NCBI GenBank assembly: GCA_963836695.1
Contig: CAWIKX010000009.1
Location: 310,001 to 374,000 of the forward strand
Reading direction: 5' to 3'
Length of the DNA stretch: 64,000 nt
From: Roseiarcus sp963836695
GTDB taxonomy: Bacteria > Pseudomonadota > Alphaproteobacteria > Rhizobiales > Beijerinckiaceae
Part shown: positions 27,679 through 38,375 of the stretch, one piece after another
Layout: every line of letters begins with the position of its first letter
How positions within the stretch are numbered: the stretch's first letter is position 1
Notes under the pieces: generated by a model
Told to the model about the DNA's origin: nothing
The model's input: the letters and a program-made list of their open reading frames with translations, nothing else
Database searches by the model: none
Translations under genes and position numbers: made by a program

Positions 27679-28521
27679 TTAAGCGGCCACGTTCTCCAGA
27701 ATTCCCAATAAATCTACGTCGACTTCGTCGGTCTCTCCATTTCTATCTACCGTCAAAGGCGGAAGTTCCCGAAGCTTGCCGCGAATTTCCTCGACGAGAA
27801 ACTCCTCGAAATTAACTTCGGGGGTGGCAGGTATTCCGTCGTCTCCGACCGCCTCGCTACTCAATGTCGCGGTGATGCCCCTCAAAGTCCCCTTCCACGC
27901 CAAATCGGCCGAGTGAATGATTTTCCCTCTATCATGCAAAGCAGACATGATCCGACTGGCAATTTGATCTTGCATCGTCGATGCAGGGACCGGAATAAGC
28001 GTTTTCTTCACATCGGAATCGAGTATGGCAGGGTAGCTCGAGCCAGTGCTCCACTTTCGGAATTGTTCCAGCGTACTAGCAAGCCTCAATGCATAATGAA
28101 GATAAAATGGATTAACTCCCTCATGTGGCCTGAGAACCGAGAAAGCTGTTGAGGCAATTTGGTTGTGCAATCTAGTGGGGACAACGGCGATTGCCCCGCG
28201 AGTTGGACGGCAAGTTGATATGATCACGTCAAACGCACGAACTACCTTTCGCGCACGTGACGGCGCTTCCGACCCTTCCATGTCTTGGGGATTTGCGATC
28301 GTGCCGGTCGTTACATCAACAGCGGCAATGTCAATATATTGAAACGAACTCTCTGGTTCGCGACCAGGATCGCGCTTATCCCTTGCGATATCTGCGACCT
28401 GATCTACTCGTTTAAACAGTTCTCGAGGGAAAGCCATTATACCCTCAGCGGGCAGGTGGAAATCAATATCCCATCGGCCTGCGGCCTGCAGCTCTTTCCT
28501 TGTTTTAACTAGAGTTTTCAT
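27679..28521 (-). CDS. Type I-like restriction-modification specificity subunit (half-size HsdS)
   Basis: This protein of about 280 residues has one target-recognition module: FQYIDIAAVDVTTGTI, RARKVVRAFDVIISTCRPTR, the loop FYLHYALRLASTLEQFRKWS, then TGSSYPAILDSDVKKTLIPV and a coiled helix MQDQIASRIMSALHDR. Normal HsdS has two such modules in about 400 residues, so it may act as a dimer. The ATG at 28521 overlaps the methylase stop as ATGA, so it is translationally coupled. Codon use and base composition are more AT-rich than the flanking genes, marking recent transfer. Confidence 0.85.
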   Translation of the reverse strand: MKTLVKTRKELQAAGRWDIDFHLPAEGIMAFPRELFKRVDQVADIARDKRDPGREPESSFQYIDIAAVDVTTGTIANPQDMEGSEAPSRARKVVRAFDVIISTCRPTRGAIAVVPTRLHNQIASTAFSVLRPHEGVNPFYLHYALRLASTLEQFRKWSTGSSYPAILDSDVKKTLIPVPASTMQDQIASRIMSALHDRGKIIHSADLAWKGTLRGITATLSSEAVGDDGIPATPEVNFEEFLVEEIRGKLRELPPLTVDRNGETDEVDVDLLGILENVAA

Positions 28522-30435
28522 GCCCAAGCCGCCTTCGTTCGAAAGGCGTCAACTGCCTTCTCGACCTCACTTCCGGCCTTAGGTTTGCCGGTCGCTTCGT
28601 ACCCTAGATTCTCCACCTCACAGAGAAAAGTGGTCTCGCCCTCGGCTGAGCGGGCACCGCTGCCCACCTTCTGCAAGACGCATAGACAGGTTTTCACCAT
28701 TGCGCCAAATGGCGTGAACGCTTCTTCGGGGAAGAAAAATATGCCTTTCACCAACGCAACCGTCTCTAACCATTTGCGGACAAAATGCCCGTTCTTCCCC
28801 TTCATAAGGTGCTCAGGGAGCACAATTGCCAGCTTTAAGAAACTGCAGGCTCCACTCTAACCCCAGAATCTCAAGAGGAAGCGACTTTTTCTTGTGACCA
28901 AGATCCAATCTACCGAGCATTTGCATGACTTCCTGCTTCATGATGCTCCCAAACGGGGGATTTGTCACGACGATGTCGAACACGGCAGGATCGTTGTCCC
29001 CGTCATCACGCAATGCAATCAAGTCCGGATAGTTCTCAAAACTAAGTAACGCATCAAGGTTCCGAATATTTGTATGGCCATCGTCATGCAACAGCATATC
29101 GGTCATTGCTATTCGGACCATGCGATCTGACTTTTCTATGCCATGAAGGTGGAAGAACTTGAATTCATGCAAGGCGTGAGGCGTAAGAGAATGGCCTTGA
29201 TGCGCCACAACGTATTCCAATGCCTTAATAAGGAAATGCCCCGACCCGCAAAATGGATCGAGGATCAGGTCTGATGCGGTGGGTTGCAACACATTGATTG
29301 CGAGCTGTACTATCGGATCAGGTGTAAAGTATTGCCCCATACCAGCGCGAATGGCTGAGCCAAGAATTCGCTGGAACGCTCGACCCTTTAGGTCTGACTT
29401 GCTATCAATGAGAGAGAATTCTTGAAGACGTTCGACTACCCGGTAAAGAGCTACGTCAGAGAGACGAATGGGCGCGCGAAACACTCCGCGCGACCTTTCA
29501 TAACCAGGAATTCTTTTGGAATAAATCTCGATATCTACGCTCCGCGCCTCTTCATACAATTCACGCGTTAAGGAAGCAACCTCAGAGGGGCTGCTAGCCT
29601 CGTATGTCTGAAAGCGGAATGCAGTCCCAGCGGCTTGCTTGGTGACGCAGCGTTCGTCGTAGATCTTGGCGTATATAATCTTGCAAATCTCATCGAGTGC
29701 TTCATCGGCATGCAAGCCATCCGCATCGCGGATCGCGCTATGGCAGTCAAATAAAACACGCTCGTAGTCATTACTTAAGACACGCAGGCCGGTACTACGA
29801 CCAGAAGCATCGAGGCCCACCGGCAACTCCCGGACGAGTTGTGTCCTAATACGGCTTTCGATCCCAAAGGCGGGCAAGTCTGGGATATACTCAAATTCAT
29901 TAGGATCAATCTTTTTTCTTAATGTTTTTACACGATCTCCATCAGTAATCATCCCTATAGTTGCCGTGTGAGTAGACGCAAGATATGTCTCTAGCTGACG
30001 CTCAGCTTCGACAAACTCTTCATTTGAAACGCCGCGTTTCTTAGTTTCTATATATAAGAACGTGCGTCTCGTCGTGTTCTTGATGGATATGTCAGATTCT
30101 TTCTCGCTGGAACCCATCTTTACGGGTTCTTCTATAATAATCCGCTCGCCAATCCATTCTTTTGGGTAGCCGTACGCAGATAATAGTTGAGCGAGCGCCC
30201 ACTGGCGGACGAATTCCTCGATTTCGCGCTCGGCCCCATCGTAACTTCCCCAGACGCGCAGATAATCCGCGGCACGGCGCTTCGCGTCCGCAGCATCGCC
30301 ATGATGCGCGAACTGCCACCTGTCCGGTGAGATGAGAAAAAAAGAACCCATTGCTGCCAAAGCGAAGGAACTCCGTGGGTAGGTGATATTTAAGTCCGTG
30401 AGGGCTTTGAAGCCGAATTGCAGCATACTCTTCAA
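28518..30435 (-). pseudogene. Fused nuclease (HSDR_N)/N6-adenine DNA methylase, frameshifted
   Basis: Residues about 70-165 form a PD-(D/E)xK-type domain like the HsdR N-terminus (KESDISIKNTT, then FLYIETKKRG). A helical part follows. The methylase core from about residue 370 has motif I LDPFCGSGHFLIKAL and motif IV VTNPPFGS. Near 28845 the frame breaks after WSLQFLKAG: the first frame stops at 28813, and the C-terminal 100 residues (LPEHLMKGKNGHFV, PEEAFTPFGAMVKTCLCVLQ) continue one frame over to 28518. As written the methylase lacks its C-terminal lobe. Full length would be about 640 residues. No HsdR motor gene is nearby, so cutting would depend on the fused domain. Confidence 0.8.
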
Positions 30436-30509
30436 GGATCGGCTGGACGATCACATCCGGCTGCGGCAATTTCCACGGAAAAAAGAGGAGACGTGCGCCG
30501 TCCTAAAAA

Positions 30510-31523
30510 CTATTGCGGCAGCGGCCCAAGCTCGGGCCAGCGGTCGTTGCTCCACAGGATTGGCGAGAACTGGAGCTTGGAAGCGCCCGCCGCGTCGCCG
30601 TCATAATAATGGTACGCCAGCATATCGCCTTTCGAGGTCCGCACCGCCTCCTGGCCGCCGGGGCCGATGAAACGGCCGGTCGTCGCCAGCAGGAGCGAAC
30701 CTCCGCCCTCCAGCATCGCTTTACCTTCTTTGTCCCTGTATGGACCCTCGACGCGATCCGCGCGCCCGACGCGGATGTTGTAGGTCGAGGCGACGCCTTT
30801 GCAGCATTGGTCGAAGCTCACGAACAGATAGAATTTGCCGTGATGCTCGAGGATCGAGGCGGCTTCGATTGCGCCACCGTTGCGACTGGCGAGCGCGACG
30901 CGCAGGGCATCGGCGCGGATGAGCTTGCCGGTTTCGGGGTTCAATTCGCTCAGCTTGATTCCGGACCAGAAGGAACCAAAGGCGAGGTAGGCGCGCCCGT
31001 CTGACGAATCAATGCGGAACGGGTCGATGGCGTTGAAGCCGTCGCCGTCCCCCGACATGAGGACGAGGCCCTCATCCTTCCAGCCCTCGCCAGGCGTGAG
31101 CGGATCGAAGGAATTGTTGATCATGAGCCCGATGGCGCTCTCATTGTGCCCGAAGCTCGACAAGCAATAATAGAGGAAGATCGTGCTCCCACGACGGCTG
31201 ATCGAGGGCGCCCAGACGTTGAGCGGCTTGAAAGCCAGCGCTGCTTGACTCCATGGCGGCGGACCTTCGCCGATCAGGCCCGCCTCCGTCCACTTGAGCC
31301 CGTCCGTCGAGACCTTGACTTGGATGGCGCCGTGCGTAGGCCCCTGCTGTCCCGTTCCGACCGCGACGAAACGACCGTTGATCTCAATGACGGAAGGATC
31401 GTGGATGCGCGTGTCGCCCGTCATTTGCGGCTGTTGCTCGGCGGCGGCTTTGAGCGGGGCGCCAAGAACAAGCACAATCGTTAAGAGGGCTAGCGTCTTA
31501 AGCACCCGGCCCATTTGATTCAC
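30510..31523 (-). CDS. GH43-type exported glycosidase (arabinanase-like)
   Basis: The roughly 337-residue protein has a signal peptide (TLALLTIVLVLGAPLKAAA) and the five-bladed propeller motifs of GH43: DTRIHDPSVIEINGRF with the general base aspartate, NVWAPSISRRGSTIFLYYC, FNAIDPFRIDSSDG and GGAIEAASILEHHGKFYLF with the acid glutamate. It is close to arabinan endo-1,5-alpha-L-arabinosidases. A GTG at 31523 follows GAGAGGA at good distance; ATG 31514 is the alternative. It probably trims arabinan or a related glycan in the periplasm and lies downstream of the debranching enzyme. Confidence 0.88.
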   Translation of the reverse strand: MNQMGRVLKTLALLTIVLVLGAPLKAAAEQQPQMTGDTRIHDPSVIEINGRFVAVGTGQQGPTHGAIQVKVSTDGLKWTEAGLIGEGPPPWSQAALAFKPLNVWAPSISRRGSTIFLYYCLSSFGHNESAIGLMINNSFDPLTPGEGWKDEGLVLMSGDGDGFNAIDPFRIDSSDGRAYLAFGSFWSGIKLSELNPETGKLIRADALRVALASRNGGAIEAASILEHHGKFYLFVSFDQCCKGVASTYNIRVGRADRVEGPYRDKEGKAMLEGGGSLLLATTGRFIGPGGQEAVRTSKGDMLAYHYYDGDAAGASKLQFSPILWSNDRWPELGPLPQ

Positions 31524-31574
31524 CAAACTGGTCCTCTCGCCATGCCGAGAGTACGGCTGGCCGACGGCTCCGGC

Positions 31575-33798
31575 CTATTGCTTGACCATCACCTCGGCCT
31601 GTCCGACCCGACGCAGCACATTGACCGAGACATCGGAGGCGTAGCGCTGCAAGAGGATATCGACTTCGCTCGAGCCCACCTTGAGCGAGCGAATAATTAC
31701 GCGATCGAGAAAATCCGGCAACGCCGGCCGGAGAAAACAAACCTGCTCCGTCTGGAAATCGAAGTCGAGACCGAGACAGGCTTGCAACAGTGCAAGCGGC
31801 GCCGCGCTTGCCCAGGCCTGGGGTGAGCACGCCACCGGATAAAGCGTTGGGCCTTTGCCGGGGGTGCGCCTGAGCCCGCAGAACAATTCCGGGGGCCGGC
31901 GCAAGTCCATATAGCGCGACGCGCCATAGAGACCCGTAAAAAGCCGTTGGGCCTGGTGTCTCATTCCGTATCTGGCGAAGCCGAGGCCGATAAGCGCGTT
32001 ATCGTGCGGCCAGACCGAGCCGTTGTGGTAGGACATCGGATTAAAGCGCGCTTCAGACGACGCGATCGTCCGGATGCCCCAGCCGGTGAAGAATATCGGG
32101 CTCAACAGTTGCTCAGCGACCGCAGCAGCTCGTTTTTCCGAAACGATTCCCGTAAACAGCAACTGGCCGGCGTTAGATGACCGGACTCTGCAGGGCTTCT
32201 TCCGGCCGTCCAGAGCCATGGCGTAGGTGCCAATGTCGTCGCACCAGAATGTCTCCTCGAACCGCAACCTCAGATTTTCGGCGTCGCTGGCCAGTCGCTC
32301 AGCACGCTCAGCGAGACCCTGGGCCGCAGCCATCTTCGCCGCGAGGCGCTTTGCGGCATAGACGTAGCCCTGCACCTCGCAAAGCGCGATCGGACCTTCC
32401 GCGTTGCTCCCGTCGGCGTGGAAGACGGAATCAGCAGAATCCTTCCATCCCTGGTTGGTAAGGCCGGTTTCGCCACCCTGATATTCGACGAATCCGTCCC
32501 GGTCCCTGATCGCCGTAGTCGTCGATCCAATGCAGCGCGGCCTCGATGTGCGGCCACAACTCCGAAATGGTCGCCAAATCGTGAGTGCGCTCAAAATACA
32601 GGCCCGCAAGCATGACGTACAAAGGCGTGCTGTCCACGGAGCCGTAATAAAAGGCGAACGGAACCTCTCCCAGGCGCGCCATCTCGCCGGAGCGCATTTC
32701 GTGCAATATTTTTCCGGGTTCGGCTTCCGACTCCGGTCGTATATCCTTGGCCTGGGTCGCGGCGAGGAAGCGCAGCACGCCCTTCGCGACCGTCGAATCG
32801 AGCCACATCATCTCGATCGAGGTGATGATCGCGTCACGGCCGAAGGGCGTAGAGAACCAGGGGATGCCGGCGTAAGGGATGGCGCCGCGCGGCGTGTCGG
32901 TCATCAGCATGTAGAGATCGGCGACCGCCCGACACAGCGCTTCGTTAAATATATCGTTGGACGTTTCGACGGACGCCGCGCGAGCCGTGGACGCGTGTAA
33001 AGCCCGACGGGCGTCGCGCAAGCCAATGAAAAATTGGCGAACCGCTCTCTGCTTGGGCGCGCGCTCCTCACATGCCAACGTCATGAACAGGGAGGCGCGG
33101 CCGCCCGGACTAAGTTCGACAGGAAAGCGGGCGCTTTCCTTATCGATCTCCGCCGGTGTTGGATCGAATTGAATTGTGGTTCGGCGGGTGACGCCGTCGA
33201 GACCGTGATACAGAAACACGACGCCGTTCTCGTCGCTCTTGGTCTCGATCTCCCCCCGGCGTTCCCGACGATGGCCGCGCAACTCAAAAATGTCCGCGAA
33301 GTCCGCCGAAAAATAGAACACAAACTCGAAGGTGTGCGCGTCGGCGCCAAAGTTATGCACGCCGAGCCGCTCGTAGCACGCCCCATCGAAGAGAAACTTG
33401 GAGCGAACGATCTGGAGCGTGTCCCGCGCGAACTCAAGCTTATCGCCCCTGAAAAGATCGGGATTGGTAAGGTCCGCCGTGAGCAACACATTATTGTCCT
33501 GCACGGTCGAGCTGAGCAGGAGCGGCCGCTGTCCGTTGACCAAAACGCGCAGGTCCGAAAGGAAGCGGGTGTCCTTGTGGAAGATGCCTTCTGGACTGCC
33601 GCCACGAGATGAGACGTCGCCGTAATGATCAAAAACAGCGAATGTGTCGCCATGTTTGAGGGTTCGTGGACGCCGCTCCAGAAGGGAAGTCGTCGCCGAG
33701 ATATAAAATGGATTCGGGACCGATTCCGCCTTGGCGGCCACTGCGTGGCCGCCATCATAGGTTTCCGTCACGCGGTTATCCCATGTTTCGGGCGCCAA
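31575..33798 (-). pseudogene. Glycogen debranching enzyme (amylo-alpha-1,6-glucosidase family), frameshifted
   Basis: The first frame from 33798 holds the N-terminal debranching domain (LKHGDTFAVFDHYGDVSSRG) and the start of the (alpha/alpha)6 barrel (IPWFSTPFGRDAIITSIEMM). One extra base near 32505, after HWIDDYGD, shifts the remainder, which continues RDGFVEYQGGETGLTNQGWK with SVWPHDNALIGLGFARYG to 31575. Rejoined, it is about 740 residues, the normal length. As written the barrel is cut and the enzyme should be dead. It is next to a GT4 gene, a pairing common in Hyphomicrobiales and linked to storage or compatible-solute glucan metabolism. Confidence 0.88.
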
Positions 33799-33872
33799 GC
33801 TGTGAGCCGGGCGGCAATTGCGCGTTGGTCGCTTCCTCGACGGAGCGAGAGGAGTGCGGCTAGAACTCCGGC

Positions 33873-34925
33873 CTAGGCCGCCTGCCGCCGCAGGACCGGC
33901 AGGTTGGGTTCGGCCTTAAGAGACTCATATACGCGCAGGTAATCGCGGGCGACGCGCTCGATGGTAAATCTCTCGTCGAAGCGTTCGCGCACCGACTCGC
34001 GGCTGAGCGAGCCGATGTTGTGGACCGCGTCGACAGCCTCGTCAATTCCCTCTACCATAAATCCGCTGACGCCTTGTTCGATCACTTCCGGCACCGAGCC
34101 ACGGCGCCAGGCGATCACCGGAGTTCCGCAGGCCATCGCCTCGATTTGGACGAGACCGAACGGTTCTGGCCAATCAATCGGAAACAACAGCGCCGATGCG
34201 CCGCCAAGAAACGCCTGCTTCTCGCTGTCATTGATTTCGTCAATGTATTCGACGCCGGGCCCCTGGATGAGCGGACGGATCGTCTCGTTAAAATATTTCT
34301 CATCGGCTTTATCGACCTTTGCCGCGATCTTGAGGTGCACCCCAGCGCGCTTAGCGATCTCGATCGCGCGGTCGGGTCGCTTTTCCGGACTGATCCTGCC
34401 GAGGAACGCCAGATATCCGCCCCCGCCGGCTGAGAATGAATAGAGGTCCGCGGGAAGACCATGGAGGACCGTCGCGATCCAGCGCGCCGGTAGAAGTCTT
34501 CTCTGATCATCAGAGATGGAAATCAGAGGAATTTCCGGAAATTCGTCAAGCAGTTGCTTGTAAAAGGGAAGATCTAGCCGACCGTGCAGCGTCGTCACCG
34601 TAGGCATTCCGAGAGTGCGGGCGACCGGGAAGTGAAGGAAATCGGCGTGAAAGTGAGCGACATCGAAATCGCGCGCACGGCGGCGGATTTTCTCGAGTTG
34701 CATGACGCCGTACGGCAGCCAGTCATCGACTTTCGCTAGTCGAAGCGCTTCCGGAACGCAGGGAATGAGTTCGGCGTTGGTCTCCGAATCTCCGCTCGCG
34801 AACAGCGTCACCTCATGGCCCTGCCGAACCAGTTCCTCTGTCAAATACGAAACGATGCGCTCGGTACCCCCGTACAGTTTAGGCGGAACGCTCTCGATCA
34901 ACGGCGAAACCTGGGCGATCCTCAT
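33873..34925 (-). CDS. Glycosyltransferase family 4
   Basis: This 350-residue GT-B enzyme starts MRIAQVSPLIESVPPKLYGG followed by TERIVSYLTEELVRQGHEVT, the N-terminal acceptor domain. The C-terminal GT4 donor domain has FLGRISPEKRPDRAIEIAKR and the EX7E-like segment EPFGLVQIEAMACGTPVIAW. The donor is likely a nucleotide sugar; the acceptor is unknown. It is upstream of the debranching enzyme on the same strand, so it is probably in one operon acting on an alpha-glucan or glycoside. Confidence 0.92.
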   Translation of the reverse strand: MRIAQVSPLIESVPPKLYGGTERIVSYLTEELVRQGHEVTLFASGDSETNAELIPCVPEALRLAKVDDWLPYGVMQLEKIRRRARDFDVAHFHADFLHFPVARTLGMPTVTTLHGRLDLPFYKQLLDEFPEIPLISISDDQRRLLPARWIATVLHGLPADLYSFSAGGGGYLAFLGRISPEKRPDRAIEIAKRAGVHLKIAAKVDKADEKYFNETIRPLIQGPGVEYIDEINDSEKQAFLGGASALLFPIDWPEPFGLVQIEAMACGTPVIAWRRGSVPEVIEQGVSGFMVEGIDEAVDAVHNIGSLSRESVRERFDERFTIERVARDYLRVYESLKAEPNLPVLRRQAA

Positions 34926-35199
34926 TCTGGCACCTCTCCTGCATCTCTCTCGGAGATGAACGCCGGGAGGGCCTCTTAAGTTCCGTCCGCCAAAACTCAG
35001 CTCGGTTGGAAGTCCAACGACGGTTATTGGATGCGCCCGCCCTATTGCTGAGAAAAACCAAGGACAAGCCGGCGTGGGCTCCTGAAGTCTTCACCACTTT
35101 CCACTCGACGAGCTTCGGCGCTACAATTCGTTGGCGCATCCGATACTGAAACGCGGGAGACCGCCTCATACTCAGCACTGCAAGGAGGACGCGCCGTAC

Positions 35200-36005
35200 A
35201 TGGATATTCAAGACATCGCGGAACAGATCTTTGCGGTCCTCGACACCGGCCGTCAAATCGCGCCCTTCTCCGCAGCCAATCCAGATTTCAGCCTCGACGA
35301 AGCTTACCGGGTCGCGGCTGCGGTCCGCGCGAAAAGGGAGGCGCGCGGGGAGCGCCCGATCGGCCGTAAGATCGGCTTCACCAATCGGACCATCTGGGCC
35401 GAATATGGCGTCTATGCGCCGATCTGGGGCTATGTCTACGATCGCACCGTCCACGATCTTACAAGTGAGCCGCTTTCGGTTTCGTTGAACCGGTTGGCCG
35501 AACCCCGGATCGAGCCAGAGATCGTGTTTGGCCTTGCGGCCCAGCCCGAGCCTGGCATGGACGCGCTGGCGATCATCCATTGCATCGACTGGATCGCCCA
35601 CGGTTTTGAAATCGTGCAATCGCTCTTCCCGAATTGGTCGTTTCGCGCGCCGGACACCGTCGCTGCTTGCGGCCTCCACGGACGCCTCTTCGTCGGGCCG
35701 CGCCATTCGGCGGCCGCGCGCCGCAGCGCCTGGGTCCGAGAGCTGTCGGCCTTCGAGATCGATCTTTTCTGCAACGGCACCCATATCGATCACGGTGCGG
35801 CGGCAAACGTCCTGGACGGGCCTCTGTTTGCGCTGCGCCATCTCGTCGAGACCTGGCGCAAGATCGCCGCAGTCCACCGCTCGCGGCTGGCGAGATCGTC
35901 ACGACTGGAACTCTAACTCGCGCCTTTCCCGTCGCCGCGGGCGAGGAATGGACAACGCAACTCAAGCGTGTTCCGCTCAAGGGCGCTCGAATTTGCTTTG
36001 TCTAA
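35200..36005 (+). pseudogene. 2-keto-4-pentenoate hydratase/fumarylacetoacetase-like protein, frameshifted
   Basis: ATG 35200 follows AAGGAGG at 35184. The sequence matches the MhpD/hydratase family: ERPIGRKIGFTNRTIWAEYG and RLAEPRIEPEIVFGLA with the metal-binding acid pair, then DWIAHGFEIVQSLFPNWSF. A single base is lost near 35860, after FALRHLVET. The correct frame continues SPPLAAGEIVTTGTLTRAFP to a TAA at 36005. As written the product stops at 35916 without the C-terminal beta-strands. Family members hydrate 2-oxopent-4-enoate in catechol meta-cleavage or decarboxylate related acids. About 268 residues would be normal. Confidence 0.85.
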
Positions 36006-36246
36006 CGGAGAGGACTTAGCCGGTTTGGGACAGACGTGAACGTTCGGTCTCCTCAGATGTGATTCAAAATGATTTCAATATGATTCCAGGCCTGTAACAG
36101 CACTTTGACTAGCCCGCGCGGTAAAACGGGGTCTACAGAATTGGACCTTGACTTGTGCTGCGCACTCCCCGCAATCTTAGGTTGTAGAGCGATTCGAGCG
36201 TCGAATTTCGAGGCTTGACGGGTTGCAAGGCGTGGAGGCTAAGACC

Positions 36247-36345
36247 ATGGATTTTCTCGCTGTTTACGGCGCAGGCAGCGCCCTTACGACGATTGCGTTC
36301 CTCGTCTTCTGCTTTCGCGCTGGCGAGGCGCCGTATAATGATTGA
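36247..36345 (+). CDS. Tiny membrane protein A (32 aa)
   Basis: MDFLAVYGAGSALTTIAFLV forms one hydrophobic helix, ending APYND. Its stop overlaps the next start as ATGATTGA, so the two tiny frames would be translationally coupled. Real or the front half of a frameshifted gene; no family is known. Confidence 0.35.
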   Translation: MDFLAVYGAGSALTTIAFLVFCFRAGEAPYND

Positions 36346-36451
36346 GGTTCCGCCGGAAGTCCTCAACGTCGTGTTCGCGCTTCTGATCGTGTTCGCCACA
36401 GTTACCCGATCAAAGCAGCGGTCTAGCGCCGAAACGAGGTTCGGATCCTAA
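36338..36451 (+). CDS. Tiny membrane protein B (37 aa)
   Basis: MIEVPPEVLNVVFALLIVFA is a single helix followed by a basic, Ser-rich tail (TRSKQRSSAETRFGS). It starts inside the stop of the preceding tiny frame. Both may be a paired micro-operon. No homologue is recognised. Confidence 0.35.
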   Translation: MIEVPPEVLNVVFALLIVFATVTRSKQRSSAETRFGS

Positions 36452-36587
36452 GTCCCGCAGTTTCCTCGCGAGCGACCTTTACGTGCGGCTATCCATTCCT
36501 GCCGCCGCATCACTTCCGGGTGAGACGGGAACTCTTCTCCTTTTGACAGCGTTTATCGGTGAGCATGGCCTTTTATGGAGCTCACTG

Positions 36588-36999
36588 ATGCGCACGAACA
36601 TAACCAAGGGCGATCGCAGGCTTAGCCGCATTGTCCCTAATGGGATCGCTTATCACCACGAGTGAAACCGCTTCGGCGGCCGGAGGCGGCGCGTTCCATG
36701 GAGGCGGCGCCCGTGGGGGCGGCTTCCACGGCGGTGGCTTCCACGGCGGCGGCTTCCACGGTGGTGGGTGGCACGGTGGTGGTTGGCATGGCGGCGGCTG
36801 GCATGGAGGGGGCTGGGGCGGCGGCTGGGCAGGCCCGGCTGTCGTTGGGGGATTGGCCGCAGGGGCCCTGCTCGCGGCGCCGTATGCCTATGGTTATGGC
36901 TACGGATCCGGCTACGGCTACGGCGGCTGTACGTCCTATCAGCCTATGTATGATGCCTATGGCCGCTACCTCGGCCAGCGACTGGTGAGCGGCTGTTAG
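36588..36999 (+). pseudogene. Secreted Gly/His/Trp-rich repeat protein, probable frameshift in the signal region
   Basis: The body is built of hexapeptide repeats GGGFHG then GGGWHG, followed by GPAVVGGLAAGALLAAPYAY, a YGYGSGYGYGG segment, and a C-terminal YGRYLGQRLVSGC. The natural start, ATG 36588 (MRTNITKGDRRLSRIV), is one base out of frame with the TTSETASAAGGG cleavage region. An inserted base near 36630-36640 is likely, or translation begins at the internal ATG 36640. Such Gly-rich exported proteins are common in Hyphomicrobiales; their role is unknown. The repeat DNA is a string of near-identical 18-bp units. Confidence 0.7.
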
Positions 37000-38375
37000 C
37001 GCGCCGCTTCGATCCGGGTCAGCCCGCCCATATAGGGCCGCAAAACTTCCGGGACGGCGACCGAGCCGTCCGGCTGCTGGTAGGTTTCGAGAACCGCGAT
37101 CAGCGCGCGGCCGACCGCTACGCCTGAACCATTGAGCGTATGCACGAAGCGGGTCGATTTCGCGTCGGCGCTCTTCGTGCGGGCGCTCATGCGCCGAGCC
37201 TGAAAGTCGCCGCATATGGAGCAGGAGGAAATTTCGCGAAATCGCCCCTGCCCCGCCAGCCAAACCTCAATGTCATAGGTCTTCTGGGCGGCGAAGCCGA
37301 TATCTCCCGTGCACAGCGTGACAGTGCGGAAGTGCAATCCGAGGCGTTTGAGCACCTCTTCGGCGCAACGGGTCATGCGCTCATGCTCGTCGCGCGACTG
37401 CTCGGGCGTGGTGATCGACACGAGCTCGACCTTTTTGAACTGATGCTGACGGATCATGCCGCGCGTGTCGCGGCCCGCTGCGCCCGCTTCCGCACGAAAC
37501 GACAAAGTCCCCGCTGTGAAGCGCAAGGGCAGAGTCTTTTCATCGACAATGCTCTCGCGCACGAGATTGGTCAGCGGCACTTCTGCTGTGGGGATGAGCC
37601 AATACCTTTCGAAAGCTTCCTGACGCCCCGTTTCGTCGTTTCTGCGAACGTCGACATCGCTCGTCGTGGCCCCAACCGCATGTTCCAGCTGGGTCTTCGA
37701 AGCAACTTGGTATTGGTCGTCTTCAAACTTTGGTAGCTGCGCCGTACCAAACATCGCTTGGCCGCGCACCAACACTGGGGGCGAGACCTCGACATAGCCA
37801 TGCTCGCTCGTATGCAGGTCGAGCATGAACTGCTCGAGCGCGCGCTCGAGCCTCGCCAGCGCACCCTTCAGGACAACAAAGCGAGCGCCGGACAATTTCG
37901 CCGCGGCTTCAAAGTCCATAAGGCCCACCCTCTCGCCGATCTGGAAGTGCTCCTCGGGCTCGAACCCTTGGGGAAAGTCGGGCAGGATGCCGTGCCGGCG
38001 AACCTCGACATTGTCGTTCTCGTCCTTACCGTCCGGCGTATCGTCGAGCGGCAGGTTAGGGATCGCCGCCAACTCCGCTTCGAGCGCTGCCGCAGCATCC
38101 CGCTCCGCCGCCTCCAGCTCCGGCATTGTCGCCTTGAGCCCAGCGACTTCGGCCCGGTAGTCGTCCGCCGCGACCGTGTCCTTGCGCGCCATCGCGACGC
38201 CGATTTGCTTCGAGACGGCGTTGCGCCGCTCCTGAGCGGTCTGCAGCGCCGCGATCGCCGCCCGGCGCTTTTCATCGAGCGCAATGAGCGATTCTGCACG
38301 GGGGCTCAGGCCGCGGCGTCGCAGACCCTCGTCGAAAGCTTCAGGTTTCTCGCGGATCGCTCGGATCTCATGCAT
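36996..38375 (-). CDS. serS: Seryl-tRNA synthetase
   Basis: The class II synthetase begins with the tRNA-binding coiled coil (MHEIRAIREKPEAFDEGLRR). Motif 2 is FRAEAGAAGRDTRGMIRQHQ and motif 3 is GSGVAVGRALIAVLETYQQP. The ATG at 38375 with GAAGG seven bases upstream fits the family start better than the upstream ATG at 38426. At 459 residues it is normal and intact. It normally sits between tatC and surE in this order; here both neighbours are displaced. It overlaps the Gly-rich gene end by four bases, convergently. Confidence 0.97.
   Translation of the reverse strand: MHEIRAIREKPEAFDEGLRRRGLSPRAESLIALDEKRRAAIAALQTAQERRNAVSKQIGVAMARKDTVAADDYRAEVAGLKATMPELEAAERDAAAALEAELAAIPNLPLDDTPDGKDENDNVEVRRHGILPDFPQGFEPEEHFQIGERVGLMDFEAAAKLSGARFVVLKGALARLERALEQFMLDLHTSEHGYVEVSPPVLVRGQAMFGTAQLPKFEDDQYQVASKTQLEHAVGATTSDVDVRRNDETGRQEAFERYWLIPTAEVPLTNLVRESIVDEKTLPLRFTAGTLSFRAEAGAAGRDTRGMIRQHQFKKVELVSITTPEQSRDEHERMTRCAEEVLKRLGLHFRTVTLCTGDIGFAAQKTYDIEVWLAGQGRFREISSCSICGDFQARRMSARTKSADAKSTRFVHTLNGSGVAVGRALIAVLETYQQPDGSVAVPEVLRPYMGGLTRIEAAR

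Noticed and set aside
36690..36830. Repeated 18-bp units suggesting a CRISPR or satellite
   Set aside because: The units are in frame and encode GGGFHG/GGGWHG repeats of a secreted protein; there are no spacers.
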